A stretch of 64,000 nt of DNA, taken from assembly GCA_900239685.1 (NCBI GenBank), contig OENT01000854.1, positions 1 to 64,000 on the forward strand, read 5' to 3'. Source of the stretch: Rotaria macrura. Lineage: Eukaryota > Rotifera > Eurotatoria > Philodinida > Philodinidae. The notes below the pieces were generated by a model. The model did not search any database. It saw only the letters and a list, made by a program, of their open reading frames with translations, and had not been told where the DNA came from. This document shows, one piece after another, positions 26,241 through 44,241 of the stretch (its first letter is position 1; each line of letters starts with the position of its first letter). A program made the translations under genes and the position numbers.

Positions 26241-27238
26241 CTATTTTAGAAATTTAATAATGCATAGTCCTTGTTTTTGACATTTTTCTACGTTGGAAAC
26301 TCTCTATGCTTCATTCCTATCGTTGGGACTGATGTACACCACTGAATCAATTAGAGTGTCGTTGACCATGTGTAAGAAACTATTCAGACAAGATAAATCT
26401 AAAAAATATGTAACCATTATACCAAAATATCGAGATGAGAGAAGTGTTGCAAGTACACGAAATAAGTCATCAATGTTATTTGCTAATAGCTATCATCATT
26501 TAACATAGACTTGAGTATAGTTGCTCGTAGTTTCTATTTGATCATAGGATAAATATACGATGAATTCTTGTCATCACATGAAAAATAATTATAAATTAAA
26601 ACTTCAAATGGAAACTCCATTGAGTTTCGTACCATTTAAAAACTGTTCTTTGACATCTATATTTTAATTAACTTGTTTACAATTACAAAGTTACGTATAC
26701 GAATTAAACGAAACAATAAAAATATCTTGAGGAAGAAAGAAAAGTATATTATTCTGTTGTCTCATAAATCATTACGTGAGTGTTAAAAGTCGTCACTAAA
26801 AAAACATATCTTTTATTCATAGAATAACATTCATATTAAAACAATGCAATTTGATTGACTGAATAAACATTTTGCATAATCAGATTTGTTTTGATAAATC
26901 AATAAAACAAGTTAAAAAGGAAGAATTTTCACAAGCTATAGCTGGACAATAGTCATAAGTCTACGTCGAGCAACAATATTTCATCATAGAATTTTGTGAA
27001 CATTGATTCATTTCGTTTTAAATTTTATAGACGATGAGAATATTCATTGGTTTCTTCTATTTCACTTGATTGTCCATCATAAACATCATTTTATATTAAG
27101 GTTTCATGATAAATTTGATGATATTACATTGGATCTTTTTCTTGACAACGAAACCTATTAATGTTAATAAGAAAATGTGAACTAGTAAGATTGCTCTGCG
27201 ATTCATTTTATGCTTCTTTATGATCACATTATGTCTTA

Positions 27239-27444
27239 TTATCGATGAACTGGTAAATAAGTCAATACTTTAACCATCTTAAAACTTGTGAGAGAGTATG
27301 AGATCATCTCACGTACTAATTCATCAGAGGCTTCAACATCTGTTACAAAACCATAAATATCTCCTAAAAAAAAAGCTTCAGTGAGCTCAATAATCGTTAT
27401 ATTTAACCTTGATTTCTCAGTAGCTGTCTCCCTGATTTCTTCAT
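27239..27444 (-). CDS. Possible small two-exon protein, 53 residues
   Basis: Exons 27408-27444 and 27239-27363 are joined by a 44 bp intron with a pure-T acceptor tract. They read MKKSGRQLLRNQGDIYGFVT to SFKMVKVLTYLPVHR in one frame. An acceptor (cttttcag) lies upstream at about 27490, so the true start may be earlier. Composition looks coding, but the protein is unrecognised and short. It could instead be the 3' end of a larger gene whose first exons I cannot see. Confidence 0.35.
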
Positions 27445-28171
27445 AACATTAACAGCAAAATAGGACAATCTCGAAATAAAGACAGTCTGAAAAGTTGTTT
27501 TGCTTGACTGAAAACAGCTTGAATACGTAGTTTTTTTCATTCTATCGTTCATGAATATTTTTTTTCTTGCGCTTGTATTATTTTTTGATATTCCATAAGG
27601 GCACAAAGAAAAGAAAAGAGAAGAGAACAAGACTATTCTTTTCTCTGTTTCTTCTAGAAATATGCATTTTTCTTCTCGATGATCTTGTACTACCGAGAGT
27701 ACATAGACAAGAGAGTTGCACGCATACAACTCCATATTTCCTATCAAAGAAAAAAATGAATGCCCTAACAGTCGAAGCAATCGTAGTATGTGTACCCATA
27801 ACTGTTGTTAGAGAATTGGAGAGAAAAAGAAGGAAGAAAAAGAAAAAAGTTGACATTGACGGAAAAACCCTCATACATATTTTTATAGTTATTTGATGTT
27901 CTGAATAAATACAATAATGAAACGAAAAACTACGAGATTGATTTGTATTCTAACCCTATACACAAGTAACATTAATTTTTTAGTTGCTTTTCATCCTTTT
28001 GTTCGTAAGTATGTATAAATACTAACAATAATCATCACTTATGTTATTCTTAATATTATTTGCCATTGGTATACATTTACTGCATTCATATTTGTATACT
28101 GTTCTAACAAAAATGTATCAAGATATTGTTTTATTCTGTACATTTTGTATGTGTCATCATCAGATATGGTT

Positions 28172-28190
28172 TCTCTCTCTCTCTCTCTCT
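28172..28190. repeat. (CT)n microsatellite
   Basis: About nine CT units in a row in the upstream region of the innexin gene. Confidence 0.9.
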
Positions 28191-28638
28191 TTTCTTACAA
28201 AAAGGAGTGAAGTCGACAACTGTGTAATTAACTTTTAACTGTAGTTTTTTCGAAACTTCAGCAGGAAAGAAGAATGCATAGAATTCGATACATAACTGAC
28301 TACTACTGTTATTTCTTCTGTAATTTTACGTCCATATTTATGGTAATTACCCAAATGGATACTGCATATGAATATGTAAATGTCAGTTTCTGCCTGACAT
28401 ATATTTGATGAATGAGAGAGAACAAAAAAAAACGGAGGCATTGAAATAAATAACTGATCAATTTAGTTTCTCTTCCTCTTTTTTTTTCTATTAAATGGAT
28501 CAATCATAATCGAACATTTGTTCAGTATCAATTTACAGGGCACGTACTATTTTAGATAAGAAGATAATATAAAAAGAAAACTACGATCAATATTCTAAAT
28601 CAACATCTTGTTACATCAACTGCTAGATTAATATTGCC

Positions 28639-30887
28639 ATGTCTGCATTAATATTGAAGGCTGCTAATGAATTTTCTGTTTTATTTCTTGGTACATCTCG
28701 CAGTGACGATTCAGTTGGTGATCGTCTAAGTTATCGATATACGTGTGCCATACTGATTGCTTTTACTGTAATTGTATCAAATCGTGAATTTACGTCAAAA
28801 CGCATTCAATGCTGGGTACGTGAGAAGAGAATTTTCATTTGAAGAAAATGTATTGATTGATTTTCTTTTGTAGGTTCCTGCTTTTTTTACAGGAAACTAT
28901 GAAGATTATACAAATAATGTATGTTAACTGTTACATTGAAATTTAATTAATTTTTAATTTTTGATTGTACAGGTCTGTTGGGTGCGTAATACGTATTATA
29001 TTGATGATAATAGTGAGATTCCTGATAATACTGATATACGACATGAGTCATCTATACGTTATTATCAATGGATACCGTTTATACTTCTTTTTCAAGCGTT
29101 TCTTTTCTTTATACCATTTGTTTTATGGAGAGTATTGAGTCAACGATCAGGTAATAGATTTACGATTTAAATAATATATAATATATGTATGTTATTCTTT
29201 GTTCCTTGCATAATTAAGGTATTGACATACGTGATATAGTCGAAGCTGCAACAAGTTATAAAAAAGCCAACGATGATAAACAACGTGACCGTTTAATGAA
29301 ATTTATTATTTCTGTTATTGATCAATATGTTGATGATCCACGACGTCAACCAAACAATCGTGAAACAGTTTGGTGGAAAAAATGTTTTCTCATCTTCTTT
29401 CCATCGTCGGGTCGTTACATGGGAGATTATTTACGAAATTTATTTTTATTTATTAAAATTATCTATGTTTTGAATATTGTTGTTCAGATAATACTTTTAT
29501 CTTTATTATTGGGTCAACCATTTTGGTCATTAGGTATAACTGTTCTTCGACTTTTATACGAAGGAAAAGGTTGGGATTTTACAAGTCGATATTTTCCTAA
29601 AGTAACACTATGGTAAAAAAAACAGATTTACTTGATGTTCAATGTCTATGAAAATTATCAACAATTTTGTTTGTTTTTTGTTTAGTGATTTTCAAATTCG
29701 TGAAGCAAATGCTTTACCTATTGCTCACACCTATACTGTTATGTGTGTTTTACCGATAAATCTATTTAATCAAGTAAACTTTTTTTGTTTCAAATTTTTT
29801 CTAGAGTATGACATACTTGATTTATTAAATATTATTCTAGCAAATATTTACATTTCTATGGTTTTGGTTTGTTTTTGTTATACTTTTAACTATATATGAT
29901 CTTTTTATATGGATCTATCGATTATTTTTTCGGCGTGAAATCTATCTTCAAGAACGTTTAAAAGTAATGGATTATGAAGTTGCGAAAAGATGGCCATTTA
30001 ATGATTCATGTACTGATCATATTAATAAAGAAGATAATGAATACATAATGCGAGGTATTTAATTGTAAACAACGAAATATGAGATATCAAAACGATATGA
30101 TAATATTTATTATAAATTATTCTAGTGCAAAGTCGCACGGAAACAGTGTCTGCTACAGGTGAAGATGTATATATATTAAGTGATGGAAGAAAAATTCATC
30201 ATCAGTCACGATTGTTTATTGTTCCACCAGTTTACTATCAAGATCAAGGTCGATCATTATTTGAATTTTACAATGACGAATATTTAGAAGCTGATGGACA
30301 TTTCATTTTACGTATTATTGGTACAAATGCAAGGTATGTTGAATATTTTGAAACAAATTAGATCTGTTTGAATTTTTTTAAATTTCTTCATCAGTGAACT
30401 TGTTGCTACAAGAATTATTCATGAATTGTATCTATTATGTTGTGGAAAACGATTTTCATCTAATCAATGTAAAACAACAGCACCAGCACCACGAGTTACG
30501 CTTTATAAATATTTAGTTATTCCTAGAGAGGGTCAACCACCGCCGCCATCATCATCATCATTAGAAAAACAACAACCTACAACACCAAACATTGAAACGC
30601 AACCAATGAAAAATCCATTAATTGAACACTCATCGTTCGTACCATCAGCATATTCATCAAATAATCAAAATCCACCAGAAATCAAGCGACGAACATCTTA
30701 TAATACTTCACACACAGAACAAGAAGGAAGAGGACGATCTGATACGATGCCATTTCTCCAACAAGCTGAAGCAATGCAACAATTACAGTCAATGAGAAGC
30801 GGAAATAGTTCATCAGCTGCACGACGTTCTCAACATTATACGAAACATGATGAAGAAGACGAAGAAAGAGAAGAGCAAGGTCAATAA
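28639..30887 (+). CDS. Innexin (invertebrate gap-junction channel)
   Basis: Eight exons (28639-28815, 28874-28918, 28973-29150, 29219-29612, 29686-29773, 29841-30054, 30126-30333, 30395-30887) join in frame to 598 residues. Four membrane spans are visible, with the innexin YYQW signature (RYYQWIPFIL) opening the second. Each extracellular loop has the expected two cysteines: QCWVPAFFTGNYEDY..VCWV in loop 1, VTLC..YTVMCVLPINLFN in loop 2. The cytoplasmic tail, about residues 435-598, is long, low-complexity and Ser/Pro/Gln-rich, ending in an acidic run (about DEEDEEREEQGQ). Innexins form hexameric hemichannels joining neighbouring cells. It is convergent with the PHYHD1-like gene, with 178 bp between stop codons. 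The family is certain; the paralog is not assigned. Confidence 0.96.
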
Positions 30888-31065
30888 GGATAGCTTTTGA
30901 TTTATTTCTTTGTGATATTGATTTGTGCTAAAGTTTATTAATGATGTAGTCGAGTGCAAACTCATGCCGAATTGTGTGTTTTCAAAAATGAAGGTAGTTC
31001 GAGAGGATTTTTTAATTCGTATAAATATAAAAATTGGATTAAAATAATAAAAGAAATGTTTTGTT

Positions 31066-32548
<1,483 letters not shown>

Positions 32549-34855
32549 ATTGTTGAAGTCAAAGTATGTCGATAGGAGTTAGTTGCAATCTTATTACGTT
32601 TTCTATCTTCAATAAATGGTAATAGAAAGAACAAGAATGAAAGTATGTAATATAAATCTATGTAACATCAATGATTACATAGATTTTTCAAAAGGGCCTT
32701 TACTGATAAAATGCTGATGTAATTATTTGATATCTACATCGTTATCGAATAGAATGTTGTAGAACAAACAAAGTGTAACATAGTGTCATTTTTTCTATGT
32801 ATTTGTGTGAGGCAAAGGAAAAGAGCCGCCGATTCAATTAGACAACGAATGAGACGTTTGATTTTGTTTCTGCCAGGGGTGCTCCGAGGCAGCCAACATT
32901 GGGGGAGTATGATAATTTTTTTCGAAAGGTTTTTAAAAAAATACCGAACAGAACGGAAGAAAAATTTTTGGTTCCGCTGAGAAAAAACGAAAGTAGTAGT
33001 TAAGCATGTTAATGTATTGAAAAACGTACATCGATATGTTTTATGATGAATAAAAAAGACTCGACTTAATTAAGTTTAGTTCACTCAAGCTGGATTCTAA
33101 TTACTTTACCATACAAATTTTTCTTAATATTTACATCTTTCATTCAACTATAAATTGCAGCATCAAATGTTATTTTTGTATTATAATGTCAATCAAAAAG
33201 CATCGAACAACATTCACATAGATATGATATGACAAACAACCTGTTAGTATAGAATAATACTCCTGGACAGAATTAAAACTATGTTTTAATGATAGTGTGG
33301 ACTAACATAAGTATCAATACTTTTTCACTACCGGCAGGTTTGAGTTTGATTATAGTTAAGAATATAGAATTTATTTTAGGGTACCCATGCCTATAGAAAC
33401 AATTTACTTTGAATATGATAGAAAAAGTTGGAATCTATGATGTTGTTTTCTATCGTCTAGATCTTCGTAAAGTCACCAGCGACTGATCTTGCTGTTGTGA
33501 TACACAAGAAAATAATGAGAGAAAGAATAATGATAATTAAAAATAGGATAAATCAATACCACGTGCGCAAACAGCTTTTCGCAAAGTTTTTCTCCAAAAT
33601 GATATACTGTATACGATAAGTTCAATCAGAATACTATTGAAATTTGAATTCATTGATGTCTACTTGATAATTGGATTAAGATTCTGTACGGAGTTGCCAA
33701 ATTGGCATTGGATTACTATTGTAAAGATCTTGATACGATTGTTAACATAACGTAATATGCGCATTTTATGTATATGTCTGTTGACATTTTTCATATTAGT
33801 TTGTTTAAAAAACTTATGCGTGCTACATATCATCTAATCAATCATTTGATTTATTATTCTAGTGAAAGAATAAGATAGATTTCATACGATTATCAGCTTA
33901 TTAGATAATTGTCAGCAATTATTCAATGATTTGATTGAAGCGGAAATGCTATACAATAGACCATCCATGGCACGATCTGATTAAGATTATGTCAATGACA
34001 AAATTAATTCTGATGCTCTAAATCAAAATGTCATTAATTATTATCGTTCGAGTTGATTGTCATACATTCTATGTCAATTGAAATAATTATTTGAACAAAC
34101 AGAACAACTTTTTCTGTCAACAGTTTTTTTCTGTTTCGGAAATCTTATACTTTTCTATTGTCAGTTATACTATTTGACGCATCGTTAAAATCAAAGTAAT
34201 AAAACTGAAAATCTATGCAAAGAGTGGTTTCTTTAGAGTAGATACATGGAGGAAGAAAAAAGACGCTACAATCTACAAATATATTATCAATCCTTAGCTA
34301 TCTGGTCAATGAATTACAATTTTCAATAACTTTTGTTTCTTTCAGTTTCTCTGTGTGATATCTGTCATTTAATCAACCCTTGACACAAGGAAAGCATTTC
34401 TCATTTTTCATTTATTCTTTTTGACATAAAATTTTCACTTCGAAGAACTTATTATTCTTTGTAGATATTTTCTCGTATGAATAAACATAATGTCACATCC
34501 GAAAATATTCATGCGTATTTCGTTTTACATTAATAATAAGCATAGCAAATGAAATATAAATATCAATTCTAATTAGAATACAATTTTTTAAAGTTATACA
34601 TATATATGTATATGCAGATGCGACACTAGTTGGGCAAATAAATTAATATTATGTTATGAATAAATAGAGAAAAGAATGTGAAATTACATTTGAGATATAT
34701 GCATATACATAGTCACAATACAGATCCATGCAGCACTAGGCAGATAAAAAGAAATGATGCTGAAGTTAAATAAGCTACAATAGTCTACAATATATTTATT
34801 TGGGCAAAAGAAAAAGCAATAAGGATATTGTTGAGTTCCTTTTTTTTCTGCACGT
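32549..34855. other. Intergenic, 2.3 kb
   Basis: It lies between the PHYHD1-like start and the fumarase stop. It is mostly AT-rich, with a short GC-richer patch at about 32870-32910. One possible decayed coding fragment is listed separately. Nothing else was seen. Confidence 0.6.
33876..34054 (+). pseudogene. Possible decayed coding fragment
   Basis: One plus-strand frame reads DRFHTIISLLDNCQQLFNDL, then IEAEMLYNRPSMARSD, a TAA, then DYVNDKINSDALNQNVINYY before a TGA. The amino-acid mix looks like protein and continues sensibly past one stop, suggesting a relic. The family is unrecognised, and chance is possible in AT-rich DNA. Confidence 0.25.
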
Positions 34856-37800
34856 TTAAACCATGTCTTTTGGATTGACATATTTATCAAACTGTTCTGC
34901 TGTTAAGTGACCGAGAGCTAATGCAGCTTCTCGAAGATTTGTTCCTTCTTTGTGAGCTTTCTTAGCTATTTGTGCTGCTTTATCGTAGCCAATGTAAGGA
35001 TTGAGAGCAGTTACTAAAATAGCGAGAGTAATAATTCAAGTTTTAAACAAATATTTCGAGAGAAATGAACAAAAATAATTTTTATTTAACTTACCCAACA
35101 TGAGTGATTCGCGTATATAACGGTCTAATACAGGTTTATTGGGTTCAATACCTACGACACAATGGTCAGTGAATGAATGGCAAACATCAGAGAGAATGCG
35201 TATTGAATGAAGAACATTTTTAATAATCAATGGTTTGAAAACATTCAATTCGAAATGTCCCATTGAACCACCAACAGTAACAGCAACATGATTACCGATA
35301 ACTTGAGCGGCAACCATTGTCATAGCTTCACACTGAGTTGGATTTACTTTTCCAGGCATAATTGAACTACCTGGTTCATTTTCTGGTAGAACCAATTCAC
35401 CTTAAAAGAAATCGAATGTCATTTTATGAAGAGAAGAAAAAAGGTAACAATAATAACGTACCTATACCACAGCGAGGTCCCGAACCTAATAGACGAATGT
35501 CATTGGCAATTTTCACTAAAAGAAAATAGAATATATTTGTTTTGGTTTTTGTTGCAAAATAGTAATAATTGATTTTTCTCCTCACTTAAACTAGCAGCTA
35601 ATGTATTGAGAGATCCACTTAATTCAACCATCGTATCATGTGTAGCTAATGCTTCAAATTTATTCGGTGCATCAACAAATGGTAAGTTTGTTAGTTCTTT
35701 CAGTGCTTGAGCAACAAATTTACCGAAACCTTTTGGTGTATTAATACCTGTACCAACAGCTGTTCCACCAATAGCCAATTCATATAAACGTGGTTCACAA
35801 GTTTTCAAACGTTCAATATTCATAGCTATTTGATGTGTATAGCCGGAGAATTCTTGTCCAAGTGTCATGGGAACAGCATCTTGTAAATGAGTTCGACCAA
35901 TTTTATAGATTGATGAGAATTCTTCGGATTTTGCTTTCAATGCAGCATGTAAATGTTTTAATGCTGGATGTAATCGACGATTCAATTCAAGTGCAGCAGC
36001 AACATGCATAGCTAAACAAACAAAAATGTTAACAAGTATTTCCGACTTTGTTATTTCACACATATCGATCGTACAGATTCTAAGTCCGGTCAATCTTATC
36101 AGATTTCTATTTCATGTTTTTCATTGTCACAGTTGCTTTTCATATGGGACACATTCAAATCTAACCATACATAGATGAGTACTGTCGAAAAGTCAAATTC
36201 AATACTTAGCTCTAACACTTGATTAAGATGTAATCATGTTGATATTGCTGTTAACGTAGCAACAGTTTTTGACAAGAGTTTAGCGTTAATTTATAAAATT
36301 CAATATCTATTTTACATTTTTTTCTTCCACAATCATTGTTGTTTTCGAAACGAACTTTTTCATAACTCAGTCTAAGGAGTTTTCCGACATGGAATTAGAC
36401 GTTTTGTGAAAAAAGAACATGTGAGATACAGAGGTCAAAACAAGCGAAGTTTGTCACACCCCGACTCCGCCGCCTTACCTCAATCCATCCTTGTATTGAC
36501 TTATTTTAATGCTTTCATTAAAATCTTTTAAATTGCTTGTGTGTTTGCTGATCTTAAAATTTATTTCAAGATATATCGAAAACATAGTGACAGTTATCTT
36601 AGATTAAAAAAAGTAGGTAGGAAGACTACGAGTGGTACTGTAACTGTATTTTAAAGTTTAAGCCTAAATAGATCTTTTCAAAAAGATTTTCTAAAAAAAA
36701 TAATTTTTGTCAAAATAGGATGTTTTTTTCACAAAAATAGTTTATAATTGAAAGAAATACTTTTTGAGAAAACAAAATTTTGTTCAAAAACTCACGTAAA
36801 CTTTTTTAAAGTTGAGGTATGGTACTTAAACACTTCACAACCGATCCAGAAGAGTCACTGATAAAATAAATTTATAATTAGATTATGATTAGCCAGTCTA
36901 ATATGCTAATTATGTGATCTGATCTGTTGAATGTCGATTGCTGTGTGTGGGGGCGTTGTATTGGTATAAGTACCCAATGTTATAGAAAGAGCAACGAATG
37001 CCCCTTATTACTCTTAATTTTGTTCTCTTTGAGCACATTATTCAGTGAATAGTAGCCGCATGTATCCAATATTATTGGAGTAAAAAGGAAAACACACGAA
37101 GGAGCCGACTGAAATAAATGCCCAAAAAAGTCTTGTTGTTTTCTCACTTCTCGTGTGAAATCATCATCTACTTTACTTTGAGTCATACTATAACGTCTGA
37201 AGATACTTTAATTCAGGTTAAATAATACAGGAACTTCTCAAGAGCTGAAAACACAGTTAAAACTTGATTAGCTTTGTCCCTGATTTCTCTCCGGCTGCCT
37301 TGCAACTACTCCAAACTCAATTGCATTCGTTAGCATGTGCAAATAACCGACTTATATTGAGGCTTTCGAATCATATCTAACCTAATAATAGTGAACTTAG
37401 CCATCTACTAATACACCACAAACTTCCAAAAGATCTCTATTGAGTTGGCTGTAGGTGACGAAAAATTTACATATTTTCATCCTTTCAAAACTATTCATCT
37501 CGCAAGCTCGATACTTCAATGATGGAGCGATGACAAAAACTATTTCTTTTACCATTCAATAGTTGATAAAGCTTGATGCAGAGGCAATGCTCTAGTTGAT
37601 TTCAAATCACATTTTTCTTATTTTCAGAAATCTTTCTACAAGTGGTCATTCCAGTGACCAAGGGGAGGTATGGAGTGTTAGGTTCAATTGTGAATTTTCA
37701 AGTATTTTCCTTCAATTTTAATTATTTCATCAAAGTAGCTTAAAGCTAAAGTATTATCCATACACAAGACTATAATTAAAAGTGATATGAGTACAAAATA

Positions 37801-38994
37801 ATATATTGCTAGAAATCCATCATCTTATTTTTAATGGTTCTCTATTGAGCGAAAAAATACTGCATCTATTCCTTCCGTTTCTGTCTTAAATTGTCCCGCA
37901 CTGTCTTTTTTCAGTCTCTGGCGAGATACAAATTTGTATTTAAGCATGTTTTCATGACTCTGCTTGTTGTAACGACCTTCAATCTATTATGACTAATTTG
38001 AATTTACTTGAAGAAGTGTGACTAATCAGATCAGATGCATGTCTAGTCATGAAAAGTACTATGTCGTATGTTGGAGAAGTATGTTATTTTTTTTATAAAA
38101 TTTTTCATTGAAACGTAATTTAACGATGTATTCTTGCCTTTTACACAATTCTGTAAAGAATCGATCGTAAAATCCTTTCATACAAAGCAATCTGTAGGAA
38201 TAAATTAATGTGAGACTCGTTCGCGATGGAACACTTATTGATAGATGAAGCATTTATTTAGAATTCATATTACCTGTTGGAAATGTATCGTTTGAACTTT
38301 GACTTTTATTAACATGATCGTTTGGATGAACTGGCTTTTTACTTCCCATAGTACCACCAAGAATTTGTATAGCTCGATTCGATATAACTTCATTAACATT
38401 CATATTCGATTGCGTACCTGATCCAGTTTGCCAAACACTCAATGGAAAATGATCATTAAGTTTTCCAGCAATGACTTCATCACATGCTTGAGCTATTGCA
38501 TCAGATACCTTGTTATCAAGACCAAATTGTTTATTAACTTTAGCACAAGCTTTTTTTAATAAGCCGAATGCTTCAATTACTGGTAGCGGCATTCGATCTA
38601 AATATCATAAACTTTACTGTTAATCGATCGAAGACATATGATGAACAATAGCAGTTAGTTTACCAGTCGGTAAACCAATATTAAAATGATACATTGAACG
38701 AGCTGTTTGGGCTCCATAGTAAGATGAAGCTGATACTTTTATTGGACCGAATGTATCGGATTCCGTACGTGTTTCTCCGAGCGGTACAGGAACTTCATGA
38801 TGGTTCATTCTTGTAATCTGAATAATATGATATTATTGATATCATTTTTTGTTTTATCGTATATTGAAATTTTATTTCATTTGACTTACCATTGGTTGAT
38901 GAAAACAAGACGTGGCTGATAAGGACGTATGAATACGACCTCTGAAAACGGCTCGACTGCATGCCGGTAAGACACGATATAGACTTGTTGCCAT
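34856..38994 (-). CDS. FH: Fumarate hydratase, mitochondrial-type class II
   Basis: Seven exons (38890-38994, 38664-38817, 38274-38597, 35586-36011, 35462-35515, 35095-35400, 34856-35013) give 508 residues, against 510 in human. Residues 1-35 are an Arg/Ser-rich, acid-free mitochondrial presequence ([19 protein letters not shown]). The mature part has [43 protein letters not shown] and the family signature [17 protein letters not shown] with the mobile-loop serines. It interconverts fumarate and malate in the TCA cycle; a second initiation near residue 39 (TRMNHHEV) could give a cytosolic form, as known for fumarases. Intron 3 is 2262 bp, the longest in the window. A gatttag acceptor abuts the ATG, 327 bp after the MELK stop. 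Confidence 0.97.
36012..38273 (-). other. 2262 bp intron inside fumarase
   Basis: It is bounded by acag|gtaatatg at 38274 and tttgtttag|ct at 36011, which restore NDTFPTAMHVAAA exactly. No open frame, known repeat or RNA gene was recognised inside. Short GC-richer patches occur at about 36450-36480 and 37655-37680 (with a small GGTCATTCCAGTGACC palindrome). Confidence 0.85.
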
Positions 38995-39150
38995 CTAAAT
39001 CAATAATTAGAAAAAAAGGTATATATGTTGATTGTTTATATCATTGAAAGAAAAAGAACAGATATCGATTTGATTTTAAACAAAGACAGAAAAAATTACA
39101 AGGAAGAACTTTTCCACATATGACGTCTAGAAAAAACCTGCAGTACAAGC

Positions 39151-39182
39151 ATATATATATGTATATATATATATATATGTAT
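39151..39182. repeat. AT microsatellite
   Basis: A near-continuous AT/GT dinucleotide run lies in the spacer between MELK and fumarase. Confidence 0.9.
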
Positions 39183-39321
39183 CAGACAAAAAAATGAGGA
39201 AAATAAAGACTAGATAGAATAGAAATATATATCAAGTGATACAGACGAAAGAAAAGTATAATAGGAATTCATCAGACAAAACAGTAAGAAAAAAAATTAT
39301 ACGTATATATAGATATGATTT

Positions 39322-42757
<3,436 letters not shown>

Positions 42758-43914
42758 CTACAAATAGTACGCAAAGCAAAAAAATAACAATTGATTTTCA
42801 ATAAAACTCTTCAGTGCTGCAAATAGATATAGGAAACCTCATGCGAAACGTCTCCATCAGAAAAATAAACAAATTATTGGTTTTCGTAACTGTACATGGA
42901 CAAATCTGTGCAAAGAGAAAACAACTGTAAAGTACAAACGCTATATCTGCAGATAACATAGCTCTTGTAATCAATAAAAGTGAACTTAATTATTATTGTT
43001 CTCACTCACGTATAACCTATAAATTCGTTATAAGATCCATTAATCTAACATTAAAAATGTCATGAGTTTTTTGAGTGTTACAACAAGAAAGAAAGATATG
43101 ATGCAGTGACTTGATAAAACGAAAATCAGTTCATCAGAATCATGGAATTTAACTCATGAAAGTATCTGTCGTGAATCGATGAATTACTAATACATTTATA
43201 TTAACGTTTTTTCTACAAGTCTTTTCGGGGCGAAGTTCATTCCTAACTATGCACCTATACAAACAAGTAGTGACACAGATCTTTGAGAAAAATAAAAACA
43301 CGAATAGCAAAAATTCAACTTAAAAAGTATAATCAAATTAAAAAAAAGAAGAATATTTTGTAGCTCTATCTAGATTCAGATGATCAAAATGAGAAAAAGA
43401 CCGACAAATTTTAAATAACACAAGAACAAACAAACTAAGACATTTTTCCTAATTTAAAAAGTACTAATTACTATGTTTGAAGTATCTCATATGCTATAGA
43501 AGATTTTAAATTTCGAAAAACCGAAAGTATTGTGAGTACTTTACTTTGACTTGTGGTACTTAATTTTGGAAACACTGGACTGACAACAACGCTTCTTCGG
43601 ATGAGTGGGGCGACCGATGTGCTGCTTACTTATTCTGTCTTTCTTTACAATCCATTTTGTTTGATCCAATCGAAATTTTGATATGTTGTTTACTCGATTG
43701 TCGCTCTGCGACATCTGCTGAAACATATGCAACAATTTGGTATGCCAACAAGCTCGTAAAAAAAAGAAACCTAACACTCTTCCACCGATTAAAATGATGA
43801 TAACTGATTTCCTAGATTGTCTTGTTAGATCACTATGCAAATTACTAAGTAATCTTTATCATAAATAAAAACCGTAAAAGTGGAATACTATGGTAATACA
43901 TTGCAGTATCTATA

Positions 43915-44241
43915 ATCCAGGATAATCACTCTGCTAATCGTATCTTGCCGGAATCCAATCAGAATCGAATTGGATGATATCGGTTTTTGTTGTAAAACCG
44001 ACGAAATCCTATTGGAATTGTGAAGTGAGAATGTCCTTCGGAATCGTAGTTTACGAATTTCACAGAATCTCACATGGAAGTTTGAATCACCTCTAGTAAT
44101 GCCAACAGGTACTAGTTAGCAACCAATTAAGAAGATTGGGTTTATTAGTCGATCCGTTAGTAGATCCATCTCCTGAAATCCAATCAGAATTTGCCGTTTG
44201 ATCGGATATTATGCGATCCATTGGATTGATTCATTTGGGCA
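43915..44241. repeat. Diverged copy of CCCAGG-ended element (AATCC-rich type)
   Basis: The left end reads CCAGGATAATCAC, and the right end GATTGATTCATTTGGGCA is close to GAATGATTCTCCTGGGTA at the right end of the 59220-59508 element. The interior repeats ATCCAATCAGAAT (43953-43965 and 44178-44190) and many GGAATC/AATCC words, as in that element. No target duplication is clear. Confidence 0.5.

Larger units (their letters stand above)
25394..28638. other. Intergenic, 3.2 kb, between divergent genes
   Basis: It separates the start of the minus-strand cluster from the plus-strand innexin, so promoters of both should lie here. The sequence is AT-rich and has a CT microsatellite near its right end. 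Two exon-like stretches on the minus strand are listed separately. Nothing else was recognised. Confidence 0.6.
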
